Part shown: piece after piece, positions 54,000 to 64,000 of the stretch
How the letters are laid out: every line of letters begins with the position of its first letter
Numbering within the stretch: the stretch's first letter is position 1
Origin: Rhyacophila brunnea
Lineage: Eukaryota; Arthropoda; Insecta; Trichoptera; Rhyacophilidae
Direction: 5' to 3'
Assembly (NCBI GenBank): GCA_022495005.1
Contig: JAGYXB010000051.1
Span: forward strand, 372,001-436,000
Length of the DNA stretch: 64,000 nt
The notes under the pieces: model-generated
Databases searched by the model: none
Told to the model about the DNA's origin: nothing
What the model saw: the letters and a program-made list of their open reading frames with translations, nothing else
Program-made: the position numbers and the translations under genes

Positions 54000-55135
54000 G
54001 TATGCATGTATAGATACATAAATATTAATGTAAAATTACCTACATTTAATGATGTAGGTATAATTAAAAGGTTATTCTACCAGAGTTCATATTAGATGTG
54101 GGTGATTATTGCAGATATTCGTCAAATACTTTTTACTGATTCCACAAAATGTTGTATGTTAGGTTTTATAATAATAATTTGGTATATCACTGGTGTAAAT
54201 AAATTAAAAATAAATATTTCAATAATATTATACGCAGTCGTGAAGTTGTATTTATTATATATCATGAAATGATTTATATTTATTCTATTTAGACATAGTG
54301 CAATGACAAATCTATGGAACGTCACTGTTTATCATCTTTTATGTACACTCTGAGATGGTGGTTTGCTCAAGTTGAGAACACGTGTAGTATGCGCCTAGGT
54401 ACTCTGCAAGTCGTGAGTGTTTTAATTGACGAAGAGGTATGGCAGATTGCACTTCACTCGAGAAATCCACCAGTTATATAATGAGTGAACATATCCAATA
54501 CTTACATATATTATTATAATATAGTTATCTATCTACCTGTGAACATTTTGATTTAAGCGCTGCCAGGTTTCTGTATGAATATTAAATTAAAATATTTTTT
54601 TTTTTCATAAATACTAATCGCTGTTATGCAGCAGTCTTCTTCATAGCTCGGTTGTACCCCATTCAGTATTCAGTTGCACGTGAATTCAAACAGCGAAAAA
54701 TATGTAGTATTCTTAATTTGCTTTTGATGATAACGATACTTTCCTCTCGGACTCTTAACCTGATAAAATAGAAATAGTTTTTCCAGGTCATCTTGCAAGT
54801 AGTATAACCAATTGAATAAATTGAATAGCTGTCTAGTCTTAAATGTCAAACTCATTTACAATGAACACGTTTGGCCGCATGCAAGACTCTCAATATTAGC
54901 TTTTTGTAATATAATTACATTCTTTGACTCTATTTCCCTCCTATCTTTATTGTTAAAGTCACTATTAAAAAAATTAATGGTTTTCATAATTACGTCAAAG
55001 TTTTTTTTTAATAAGTTTTGGTATTGTGACTTTGTAATTTAAATCATTATAAAAATGTATTAAGTTGCATATATTATATTTTTTCACTATATACCGATAA
55101 GTATGTTTAACCCTTGAATAATTATTTAAAAAGAT
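54000..55135. other. A/T-rich stretch, nothing recognised
   Basis: Several 60-76 codon frames on both strands reflect composition. No motif is recognised. Confidence 0.35.
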
Positions 55136-55299
55136 TATATTGATTATTAATAATAAAAGACAGCAGTTTGTAGGTCATTTTCGTAGACTATCCAGTTTTT
55201 ACCGCAATATTTCCACAAAAAGTTTAAACGACTGCAATAAATGTACACGTATGCATACAAACCGCCTGACTTCGGTGCACTTAAAAACACTTTACTTCG

Positions 55300-55530
55300 C
55301 TACAAAACGCCACCAAATGGAAAGCACGCAAACTCGGAGCTTAGCGTAGAGGGTCTACGTTCGGTGGCGTAGCACCCGCTATGGAGCGGTTTCTACGCCA
55401 GCCCGTTGAGCGCCTGATGGCACCCTAGAGTGTACTTACAATTAGAGAGCCTCCGAAGTGATGCCGTCTGTAATACAGAGTGATGTAGAGAAATAGATAA
55501 TCTACAGCGGTGCGCGGTGGCTTACTTTCA
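55300..55530. other. Island with CGTAGA/TCTACG hairpins
   Basis: GCGTAGAGGGTCTACGT (55343-55359) is a small hairpin. TGGCGTAGC (from 55364) pairs with TTCTACGCCA (to 55399), with a nested CCGCT/AGCGG stem. The motif is shared with 48.3 kb. No credible reading frame. Confidence 0.45.
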
Positions 55531-55534
55531 GGTA

Positions 55535-56140
55535 CGGATATCCGGTGTGGTGACAATTTAATGAAATGTTATGGATACATAATATTATCAGTGCTCTGTT
55601 TACAATATAATATTGAATTAAATTATATAACCAACTGAAAATAAAAAAAAACTGAAGATCCATTGCCCCAGTAATACATATTTAATGGGAGGGAAATCTC
55701 CTATGCAATTACTATATATTTAATATACCTACATTATTTAAAATCTATTAATAAAAACCTGTATTTAAAATTATAAAAGATCGTCGCCAATATGAAAATA
55801 AATTTAAATAATAATTATAATTAGGTTATTTCATCGATTCCTTTATTGGTAAAGCTCAGTGCTAGGAATACGACAGATGCACTATTGTCTCCCGCGTTGC
55901 AAATATTTTTAAAACATTTATTTTCTAATATGTATATTTATGGGGTGTTATACATACTTATTAAAAACTTTTATATGAATGAAAAAATAATTTAGATGTA
56001 AAACAATATCTATTCATTTAAATCAATTCCAGGCATTGACAATAAAATGAAATCAAAAAGAAAAAGAGTATTTTTTTTGCATAATATCACTAAATCTTTC
56101 ATATACTTACAAAAAAACATTATCTGATTTAAATATATCA
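55535..56140. other. A/T-rich stretch, nothing recognised
   Basis: No repeats or motifs recognised. Confidence 0.4.
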
Positions 56141-56148
56141 ATATTAAA

Positions 56149-56396
56149 ATTATTTACTCATATTATGGCAAGGTAAAAATGACAACACGGTTAAGTCAAA
56201 TATTTTATTTATAAATGATTTTATTTTTATTATTTTTATATTATTTAGCATATCTATGATCTAATTCACTCAATGTTAAAGACTGTTGATAATATATTCT
56301 AAAATCATCTATAAATAAAATATTTTACTTGATTACGTTTTTGGATGCATATTGATATGCTTTCATTTTTACGTTGCCACTATTTGAGTAAATAAT
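56149..56396. mobile_element. Palindromic MITE, 248 bp
   Basis: The left end ATTATTTACTCATATTATGG, CAAGGTAAAAATGA is inverted at the right end (TCATTTTTACGTTGCCAC, TATTTGAGTAAATAAT). After an extra ~20 bp on the right the pairing resumes over AAATATTTTATTTATAAATG. No coding capacity; the flanking duplication is unclear. Confidence 0.8.
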
Positions 56397-56399
56397 CTC

Positions 56400-56985
56400 T
56401 ACGATATGTTTATATAAATATACCTACTTAATATTATCAATATTATCATGTTTATTTTATAATTTCTGCATTATGTCTGAATAAATAAAAATCGACTGGC
56501 ATTATTCATTCAAAGGAAATATTCAATTAGATGAAATAAAGTGATCACAACACAAGCATTTTTTTATAATATGCAATGCTGATGAATTTTTTTTATCTGT
56601 GTTACAGTGAGTGGTTTGTTTTCAATAAGTATTTAACTTTCTCTTTATGAATGAATTGTTAGATCGCGCATTGTCTGTTTTTGAATATTATTTTTTATGT
56701 AGCATTGAGCTTGAGTTGTAATACAATTTATATTGTTTACTATAAATACAATTTTAATTGCGTTAAATAAGCCGTTCTCTTTCTTATACAGCGCTTTTCT
56801 TCAAGCGATTGTAGAACACAAAACAAACATTTTCAAGATTAAAAAAAACCCCACACCTTGCAAAACGAATACACAAAAAAAGCTCACGACGCGAACACAA
56901 GCGGGCGGGACAGAATAGAAAGATTTGTAATCCTAATGCGGGGAAAAGAGATGGGACATTAACAAAATAAAAAAACGGCTCTTTT
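56400..56985. other. A/T-rich stretch, nothing recognised
   Basis: Poly-A-rich 56830-56885. Antiparallel frames of 61 and 107 codons overlap without resemblance to any family. Confidence 0.35.
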
Positions 56986-56989
56986 GATT

Positions 56990-57215
56990 CACGAAAAAAA
57001 GGAAAAAGGGACTGCCCCCCCTCGCTATCTCGACCCCTGTCCTCCTTGCCCCTCTCGGCCGAGTGTCTCGCGCAGATAGAGCCAAGAACAGACCGCCATA
57101 TTATCAAACGGCCAGAGTTTTATCACGTTGCCATGGAGACGGAGGCTGCGATACCAGCCAACGCATCCAATAAAGGAAATATTAAAAGGTCCTCCGCCTG
57201 GTCGCAAGCTTGAAT
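56990..57215. other. G+C-rich unique island
   Basis: GACTGCCCCCCCTCGC, CCCCTCTCGGCCGAGTGTC and CGCCATATTATCAAACGGCC form a long G+C-rich patch, with GTTGCCATGGAGACGG (an RFX/X-box-like word) near 57127. It could be a promoter-like or other regulatory element. No transcription start feature such as a TATA box was identified. Confidence 0.35.
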
Positions 57216-57474
57216 TATTTCCAGTTTTACAATTTTGTATTTTTTTTTTGTATTACAGGTCCATTTTTTTTGTATTCACATACTCTCTTAAAATTACAGG
57301 GGTTAATATAACTAATCGATTTTTAATTAAAGTTTAATATTATGTAATCTGTAATATGTAACTTATATAATATTATAACAAATAAATCTTCTTGTTGAAT
57401 ATCGCTTATCATCATCATACTAGTATTCCAAATCATTATTCCCATAACTTATCATCTAAAAAAATATAGAACAT

Positions 57475-57770
57475 ACCTACATAATTTTGAAAACACTAAT
57501 AAAATATATTATAACCAATAGAAAAAATCTTTTTAAAAAAAAGTAAGACACCCGCATAAATCGAACCTGCATCTCTAGGGTATCGCGCCCACGTACATAG
57601 TCTACTATGATAAAGGAGTCATACTTAATTACAACAAATTTTAACTATTTTTCTATTAATACTCACTGAAGCGCTTCCCAAGTTCAGCTACTATTTGACG
57701 ATCGGCTTTTGTATTTCAAATCAAAGTAGGTATTACTTTAATTACTAACCGACGTCATTGTATTGTAACA
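57475..57770 (-). mobile_element. TIR-SINE copy, minus orientation
   Basis: On the minus strand GTCGGTTAGTAATTAAAG leads to a tRNA-like core with box B CAGGTTCGATTTATG (about 57562-57576) and GGCGCGATACCC. The tail TTTTTTCTATTGGTTATA, GTGTTTTCAAAATTATG follows. It matches the 17.0-kb copy. Confidence 0.65.
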
Positions 57771-57779
57771 ACGTATTGG

Positions 57780-57880
57780 TAAAAATATATTTTCTCAGAA
57801 GTGTTTTCAAAATAATGTATGTTCAATAATTAGAATGTTACATTCTTAAATCTTGTGAATTATTCGTTGAATAAAAAATG
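57780..57880 (+). mobile_element. TIR-SINE 3' end on the plus strand
   Basis: GAAGTGTTTTCAAAATAATG, AGAATGTTACATTCT (57832-57846) and GAATTATTCGTTGAATAAAA are the tail and terminal repeat of the family. It abuts the minus copy head-to-head, as at 3.4 kb, so both may be parts of one compound element. Confidence 0.65.
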
Positions 57881-58309
57881 ATTAGTTTAAAAAAATCTAT
57901 ATATAATTTTATTCCATATTTTTTATTATTATTAGTAGGTAATAGTTTCAATATTCTATCTGTAGTCTTCAGTATATTATGCCAGTTTTGAAAAATAATC
58001 GTTCCTCGTATATTTTTTTTTGTTTGGAAAACATATAACTTGTAACTGATATGCCAGTATTCAATTTGTCAACGTGACATTTACGTAAAATTTTTGGTTT
58101 AATGGCAGCTTGAATTCTGCAGTTTTTTATGGCTGTGCTTTGTTTCTGTTAATGTTTCTGTATTGCCGTATATATTCTACGAATGAATTAAATTAGATAA
58201 AACCTATTATAATATATTATAAGAAGTATCTCTTAAAAATTATTTCAAATAACAATAAAACTCACTGTACTGGAAGAGAGCAAAAGATTTCCTTGTAAAA
58301 TAAACGTTC

Positions 58310-58585
58310 CTAAAACAATATCGTTCAATCTCATCGAATAAGTTCGAGCGATTAGGTAAGAGAGAAAAAGCAAAGAGAGAACTTCAAACAAACACTTCAC
58401 GTAATCCGGAATTCTCACATCCGACTGTTAAAACCGCCATTTCTACGCTTGCTTGGTTAAGTTCAAAGAGTGGAGTCGAGTTTTAAATAAACTTGGCACA
58501 CGACACGAAATCTAATGAATTCGTATATAATTTTCCCCATCGTAGGCCCTAGCGCCGCCGTAGCGTGGCTGTTTGCACTGTACGT
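58310..58585. other. Unique island of balanced composition
   Basis: CTCATCGAATAAGTTCGAGCG, CACGTAATCCGGAATTC (a TAATCC homeodomain-type word) and CCTAGCGCCGCCGTAGCG lie here. No frame of note. It is a candidate conserved non-coding element. Confidence 0.35.
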
Positions 58586-58589
58586 GTAT

Positions 58590-59715
58590 ATGCCAATACA
58601 ATATTTTTGAGTGTAGAATACTATTTTAGGAATATATATTATTTTTTTTTATCAATTTTTTTTTCAATTTTTATTATATACCTGTTGCCATATTATTATT
58701 TGAATATATTTATACGCCTAGTAACACAGCATATTTATGAGATCAAATTCAATATTGTCTTTTTAAATAATTATCATTCATTAAAAATGAATTTTTAATT
58801 AAAATTCAAATTGATTTAAGTTTTGCACAATCTCATTCGAATTGATTTTAGCATGTTTAATACTATATATGAAAGATTTTCTGCAAAGCTAGGTAAATCG
58901 AATAGACTATTTTTTAATATTCTTCGAATACATATTGTGTTTAGTTATTTATTCACGTCTTCAGTAAATAACTTTGATTTTAAATGCAACTGTTTATCAG
59001 TTATGGATATCCTGTTAAACCAGAAAAAAATGGTCTTGATAACCTATTTAATTATAAAGTATATTATTTCAATTAATACAGCATCTAATACCACATGAAT
59101 GAATAATAATTAACACCATTAACGTGAACCACTTTATTATAAATATTAATTATATTAGTGTAGTAAAGTTAGCAGTTCGATTATTTTTTAACTATTAAGA
59201 ATGCCGAATAAAATGAATGAAACGAATTCTAATAATTTTCAATTTATGTGGATTAAGTAAGTACTATGTACATAATATTATTGTTTATTATAATCAAAAA
59301 GTTTATCTGTTTGTTCAATGAATCAATGATTGATAATTTCTACATTCCATGCCCAGTTAAAACAATAACACGGTATATTTTCAATCGATCCTGTGTTTCT
59401 GCTTATGGAATTTCTTTATAATGTCTTCATGTTTCGAATAATAACAGTTTTTGTGAAAAAAAATGAAAAACAATATGTCAATTTTTATACTGAAATAAAT
59501 GTTAGACTGACTTTCACTTTATTTCAAATGGTTCAGAATTATCCGTATATCCGTGCCTAAAAGCTGCCTATTTCGAAATGGGGGGAGAATATTTTTATAA
59601 CATTAGAACTGAGCATTTTGAGTCTAATTATGAATATATAGAATGTAGTTAAACGTGTCCACTAATACACCAGTCGTTATTAAATGCGTGTGGAATAACA
59701 GTTATTTTACTAGAA
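58590..59715. other. A/T-rich stretch, nothing recognised
   Basis: Two Phe/Ile/Asn-rich frames (77 and 91 codons, 58565-59098) follow base composition and have no family. Confidence 0.35.
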
Positions 59716-59719
59716 TCAT

Positions 59720-60135
59720 CAAAGTCCATTTTTGTCGTCTACGCTGTCTATCTTTTAAACATACCACGTTAGAATATTAAACTAAACATCCGATGTCTCC
59801 TCTATCATGACGTGTCACTGATTTCCGAATTTACTCCACCTACTAATTACAACAGCTTCTCGTTGTTTCAACCGCGGACCCTTGTATCTTTCAGTTACAT
59901 TCTTTGTACTCAGATACTCCGCACTTTGATCCTTGTTATGAACATCTGGTTTGCAACTATAACTACAGGTGCTCGCCTATAAGTTATTCCGACATGTCGC
60001 ATCGAAAAATGGTAATAAAATTCCCGTTGCTTAATAGTCATATTATGATTATTAGCGTCCGTTTGTATCATCCGCGCTGTCTTGTATTTTAGAAATACCG
60101 TGCCCAAATGTTAAATCAAACAGTGGATGACTCAG
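59720..60135 (+). repeat. ~330-bp repeat (family R), tandem 1.3 units
   Basis: A full unit spans about 59804-60130 (CATGACGTGTCACTGATTTC to GCCCAAATGTTAAATC). It is preceded directly by the end of another unit (TCGTCTACGCTGTC, CTTTTAAACATACCACG, 59730-59800). Both match 2.0 and 27.5 kb. Antiparallel frames of 62 and 65 codons inside it are coincidental. Confidence 0.7.
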
Positions 60136-60139
60136 ATGA

Positions 60140-61145
60140 TTGTACCTATTTATAAGTTCCACTGAAACAGTCGTTGCAATTACCTAGTGAAGATGGATCA
60201 ACCTGTTGAGAAGGTTTATTCAACAGAAAAATCATCCAGTAATGATCCTGTCCTAACGAAAAATAAGAACTTATAATATATTCATGTAAATAATTTGTGT
60301 TATTATTGTTCCTCGGGAGTTGGTCCAGAATTGAAAACCGTCCTTGTTTGCGATTGCTTAAAATTTCTTTATAAACCAAAGTAGTATTTTTTACGTACCT
60401 ACGTGATTTATTTTATTGTCCTCTGTAATAATAATGTTTTTCACAAGAAAACCAAGTTATATGAAACTGTACGATAATAATAAAAATATATAACAGATAA
60501 TTAAATTCTTCATACGTATATAATAATATGTCAAATTGTTATATTATAATAGAAGATTATATCCTTTGCTAAACCTCCATGAAGTCACGAGTAAAACGCT
60601 GCGAAAGAGTTGGAAGTCGCATTCTGACACCAACTTTATTTGATAAGTTTAAGTGTTTTATGACTCAGTTATAAGTTGAAGCAATGTTATCCCCTGTTGA
60701 CACGAACCGTGTGCGTCTTCGTTCTGATGATACGTTATTCAACTGAACGCCAAGTTCTATCTGAGAAGGAAATTAATAACGTTATAATAAACTTTGCTTA
60801 AAGATTTTAGGAACTCGTTACCGGTGTAATTTTGTTTTAAACTCATGATAATATTATTATCTCAAATATTTTTTTGAATATTTACTCATCATTACCAGTT
60901 TAGTTGCCTGTTACTTATTTACTGCTAACCCGTCTTTACCCGTTTTTCCCGACCTGCGTCTCTATTATTCAGGTGCATATTTTCGATTTTTACAAATCAA
61001 TTTTCTCTTGAAATTCGAGTAGTAAAAAAATCTGAATAATGTTTATTACGAAATTGGCCTATTAGTGCGAGTAGTGTTTACCAATAAGTAGCACTAAGCC
61101 TGTACAAATAAGGATTAAGTCATTGTTTAAAACCTACCACAATAT
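60140..61145. other. Mostly A/T-rich, one mixed block
   Basis: The block at 60580-60780 (AAAACGCTGCGAAAGAG, CACGAACCGTGTGCGTC) is a weak conserved-element candidate. Nothing else is recognised. Confidence 0.3.
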
Positions 61146-61150
61146 TTTCC

Positions 61151-61262
61151 ACTTGCCACTTTTTTCATACTCTGGATACAAATACACATAGATAAATAAC
61201 ATGTGAATTTACCAGATCCGAGGTCTACGATATTATAGACTTGACGTGTAACCATCGCGGCT
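61151..61262 (-). mobile_element. SINE-B copy with deleted box B
   Basis: ATACTCTGGATACAAATACA, TTTACCAGATCCGAGGTC and CTACGATATTATAGACTTG match the head and adjacent body of the 1.0-kb copy. About 12 bp covering box B is missing, so it could no longer be transcribed by pol III. Confidence 0.6.
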
Positions 61263-61489
61263 TGAAAAATAAATTTGAAGTATTAACATTATTATTATTA
61301 TTATGGTATAATGTAATCAGTAACAGAGCAACAGAAAGATCTATTCGCATTATTATTATATTTAATCTATTATTGCAATGTACCTATCTACATTTTATAC
61401 ATGACATCGTTTATTTACCACCAATACTCAAGTACTCAAAGACAGTAATCTCTCTCTCTCCTCTTTTCGACAGTATACCTGAGACGCAA

Positions 61490-61720
61490 TCTGCAGTTTT
61501 TTGGACAAATTTTTCGATGCAAACCGGGTAACCTGGAGAAATTTTGGGTACCCCCCAAGAAAAGCAAAGTTGAGGAAGAGCGTCGACGCACCGGAATAAC
61601 CAAATGAAGGAGCTTACTAGGGGTAGTCTTCTCCCTACGGAGAGAAGCAGCGGACGTAGAGGGGTAGAGAGTATTGGTCGTTCAGACGACGACTGAATCA
61701 CGTGGACATAATCCTCAGTT
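61490..61720. other. G+C-rich block next to a LINE end
   Basis: GGTACCCCCCAAGAAAAGC, GAGCGTCGACGCACCGG and CGGACGTAGAGGGG lie here. A 107-codon minus frame (61411-61734) spans it without family resemblance. It may be another element abutting the LINE or unique sequence. Confidence 0.3.
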
Positions 61721-61722
61721 AA

Positions 61723-62000
61723 CATCATCATCATCAGGGGTGCGACAACCCAGCGTGGGTCTTAGCCTCCTCCAACAGCTCCCTTTACCTGTCCCTATCC
61801 AGTGTTGCCCCTTTCCAATTCAGTACCCCTAGAATACGGCAGTCACTGGCAGCTCCATCTAACCAGCGAATCTTTGGCCTGCCTCTTTTTCTACGCCCTA
61901 TTGGATTGCTGGACATCACTCTTTTTGCCATTTCATTGTCATTCATATGGTGCACATGACTTAACTATCTCAGTATCCCAATCGTAGTTGATTGAACTGC
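61723..62000 (-). mobile_element. Non-LTR retrotransposon C-terminus and 3' end
   Basis: The minus strand encodes HVHHMNDNEMAKRVMSSNP, RRKRGRPKIRWLDG, CRILGVLNWKGATLDRDR, a stop where Trp is usual, then RELLEEAKTHAG. It ends in stop codons and a (GATGAT)n tail. This is the standard C-terminal end of an arthropod LINE reverse transcriptase. It is distinct from the RTE-like family at 31-33 kb and is 5'-truncated. Confidence 0.8.
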
Positions 62001-62009
62001 GCTGGAATC

Positions 62010-64000
62010 TTCGTACATCTCATAGAGCTCAGCATTATGGAACAACCAATAATAAATCAAAGTGTTCAATGGCGGTAATAATCCGGACTTATATAAAATA
62101 CACTCTACCAGTAGATTATTAAAGCAGATCAGATATTTTATTTGTATTAGAGTTGACAACTCGTCTAACTTACGCCATATATTAATTATCAAATTGCATT
62201 ATTGAAAAAATAAAAGACAATTTTTATTTTCTGTGGATTTACGTAACATTTGTAAACTTAAATACGCTTTCAAAAGTGTACAGAAAATCTTATGTAACTG
62301 ATATCAAAATCGTGCAGAATTTATTATATGATAATAGTCTAATATACCAGCTAACAAATTGTAAACCTTCTCGAGAAAATAACTGTAGAGTCGCTGCCAA
62401 ATTTACCTGCCGTATATTTTGAAGTTAGTTTTTGGCGAATAGTAGGGGAGAGCAATGACTCCAACCTATACCTCTATGTGACCTTGGCTGAAAGTCCAAT
62501 CGATAGCAATAACTGTGAACCGACTATCAACTGCACAATGTAAAGTTATACTGTGCCAACTCTATAATATAATAGTAAAGTGATCCTGCTTCGTCTCTGC
62601 TTAATGCAATATTAGGTATTTTTTTTTATATTCATCTATAAAATATAATGCAAATATATCATAGTTTTAATATTCCAATGAATGATAAAGTTAGCAAATA
62701 TAATTTTTAAATATTATTTAAATACACGTTAGTTTCAATACTTTAATTATTATTACAATGAAATAATTACCACAAAACTTACTATCATCGTTATCAATAT
62801 CAGCCAATAAAACCACTGCCAAATGAAAGCCTTCACTAGCTATTTTCATTAAGCTCTGTCCCTAGATCTTCATTGTCCTATACATTAATTTACTAAACGT
62901 TGTTAGTTCGTTGATCGAAAAAATGTTCTGAAAACCTTGTAGTCATTAAGTATATTTTGACTAGTACTGTACATCAGAACTGAAAAAATATGTTTATAGT
63001 AAATTCTAACTTAAACTAAAATACTTCAGTTTTGTGAATTTTGTCTGACTTATGAAATGCGTTCCAAATTGACTTATACTAACATTTATAAAATACATAT
63101 TGTTTCTCATACTGAAAATAATTACTATATCTCTTATTATCATTACGTTTTGTATAAGTACTTACATACACGATAGTAATTCATACCACTACTATTGTAT
63201 AATATATATATATATTGTGAAAATATAAATTTGAATTTATTTCAAGTATTTAACATAAATAGCTTGGAATAAAGGCATAATATAATCATATTTTTATCGT
63301 GTTTATAATTTTATTATTTTTGGGAATTATAAAACTATTACAATCTAAAGAAAAAAATATATTTTGTTAGTTATTTTCCTATAAACGCTTTTGCCTGACA
63401 TCAGAATGTGATTGAGAGATTTTGAATAATCTGAAAATAATAACTGATGCTTTTTGGTATACAAAATATACTATCATTACAGTTAAACTATCGGTTACGG
63501 TATCCAGGTAATCAATTTGAATTTATTATAAGTGTTTAACATTGAGAGGCTGAAAGAAAAGCTCGCACCTGAATCTAACTTATAGACTGCTTATAGACCG
63601 GCGGAGTGTTATAGACTTGCACAGCTCGGTAAAGCATATACAGCGCATAAAGACTGGCCGACTAACTTGCCTGTATATTTATATCTACCTAGCTGGGTTT
63701 CCGCGCAGGTACGACTGGGACTTTATAAGTGTGTTCAAATTTATATAATTTAATATTAATTTTAGAAATCGTAACAGTAAATATTTTTTTAGATATTTCT
63801 TACCTAAAATTAAATAGAACTAAAAAATAATGTTTGTTTACATAATGTGTAAAGCGGCCGACTTTACGCGGCTGGTCAAAATCATGCTTTTTTATCAATT
63901 TTGTATTTGATTCAGAATAAGGACCTAATGGAAAGAGCGATTAACTTACAATTTACTGGATTTTGTTTCAAAATTGCGTCTCTTGACATAGTTTTGTATG
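62010..64000. other. A/T-rich stretch with one mixed block
   Basis: A (TA)n run lies at about 63205-63216. A block at 63555-63725 (GACCGGCGGAGTGTTATAG, TGGGTTTCCGCGCAGG) has even composition but no recognised family or frame. The word AAGCGGCCGACTTTACGCGG occurs near 63852. Confidence 0.35.

Noticed and set aside
61802..61987. 61-codon plus-strand frame
   Set aside because: It is antisense to the LINE C-terminus at 61723-62000.
1..64000. CRISPR array, operon or prokaryotic gene layout
   Set aside because: No regularly spaced identical repeats and no dense ORFs; the window is clearly eukaryotic.

Overview
This window looks like non-coding, A+T-rich nuclear DNA from an arthropod, most likely an insect. 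Several things point that way: no bacterial gene density or operons, many decayed LINE/SINE/MITE copies, a fossil mariner-type transposase, tRNA-derived SINE heads and long A/T simple-sequence stretches. The texture (ATTATTATAATATA and GGTACCTACC words) would fit an aphid or other hemipteran, or possibly a moth; I cannot decide between them. No complete protein-coding gene is visible. The only cellular coding candidate is a short minus-strand terminal exon near 10.1 kb (positions 10094-10189). It encodes a hydrophobic, membrane-like segment and is weakly supported.

Most of the structure is dispersed repeats, grouped here by family. SINE-A has a tRNA-like head and a tail with a GGCCTCATGGCCTG-type motif, at 6.2, 13.6, 15.9, 18.6 and 32.0 kb. 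SINE-B has a different tRNA-like head and a tail containing CGAGAAATGGATGTCAG, at 1.0, 7.4, 19.9, 47.0, 49.3 and 61.2 kb. A 'TIR-SINE' family combines a pol III-type core with terminal inverted repeats, at 3.2, 17.0, 17.4, 18.3, 18.9, 35.0 and 57.5-57.9 kb. A CR1/Jockey-like LINE has five 3' ends, at 14.7, 21.4, 26.2, 48.6 and 53.4 kb. RTE-like and other LINE 3' ends lie at 4.6, 28.5, 31.1, 32.3, 32.7, 34.4, 36.1, 37.6, 51.3 and 61.7 kb. Palindromic or TIR-bearing DNA elements lie at 6.9, 24.5, 40.4, 41.0, 42.6, 45.0-46.2, 53.8 and 56.2 kb. A 'hairpin retroposon' family (22.8 and 51.6 kb) has long self-complementary arms, an A-rich end and target-site duplications. A ~330-bp repeat of unknown class lies at 2.0, 27.5 and 59.7-60.1 kb.

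Between the repeats, islands of unique, more G+C-rich sequence of 100-300 bp recur every few kb (for example 3.7, 11.9, 13.4, 15.4, 24.0, 28.1, 33.3, 46.4, 52.9, 57.1 and 58.4 kb). This pattern would fit a large intron or the regulatory flank of a gene, but only a cross-species alignment could show that. Nothing here works together as a pathway; the biology is that of mobile elements and possible cis-regulatory DNA. All percentages and alignments were judged by eye.
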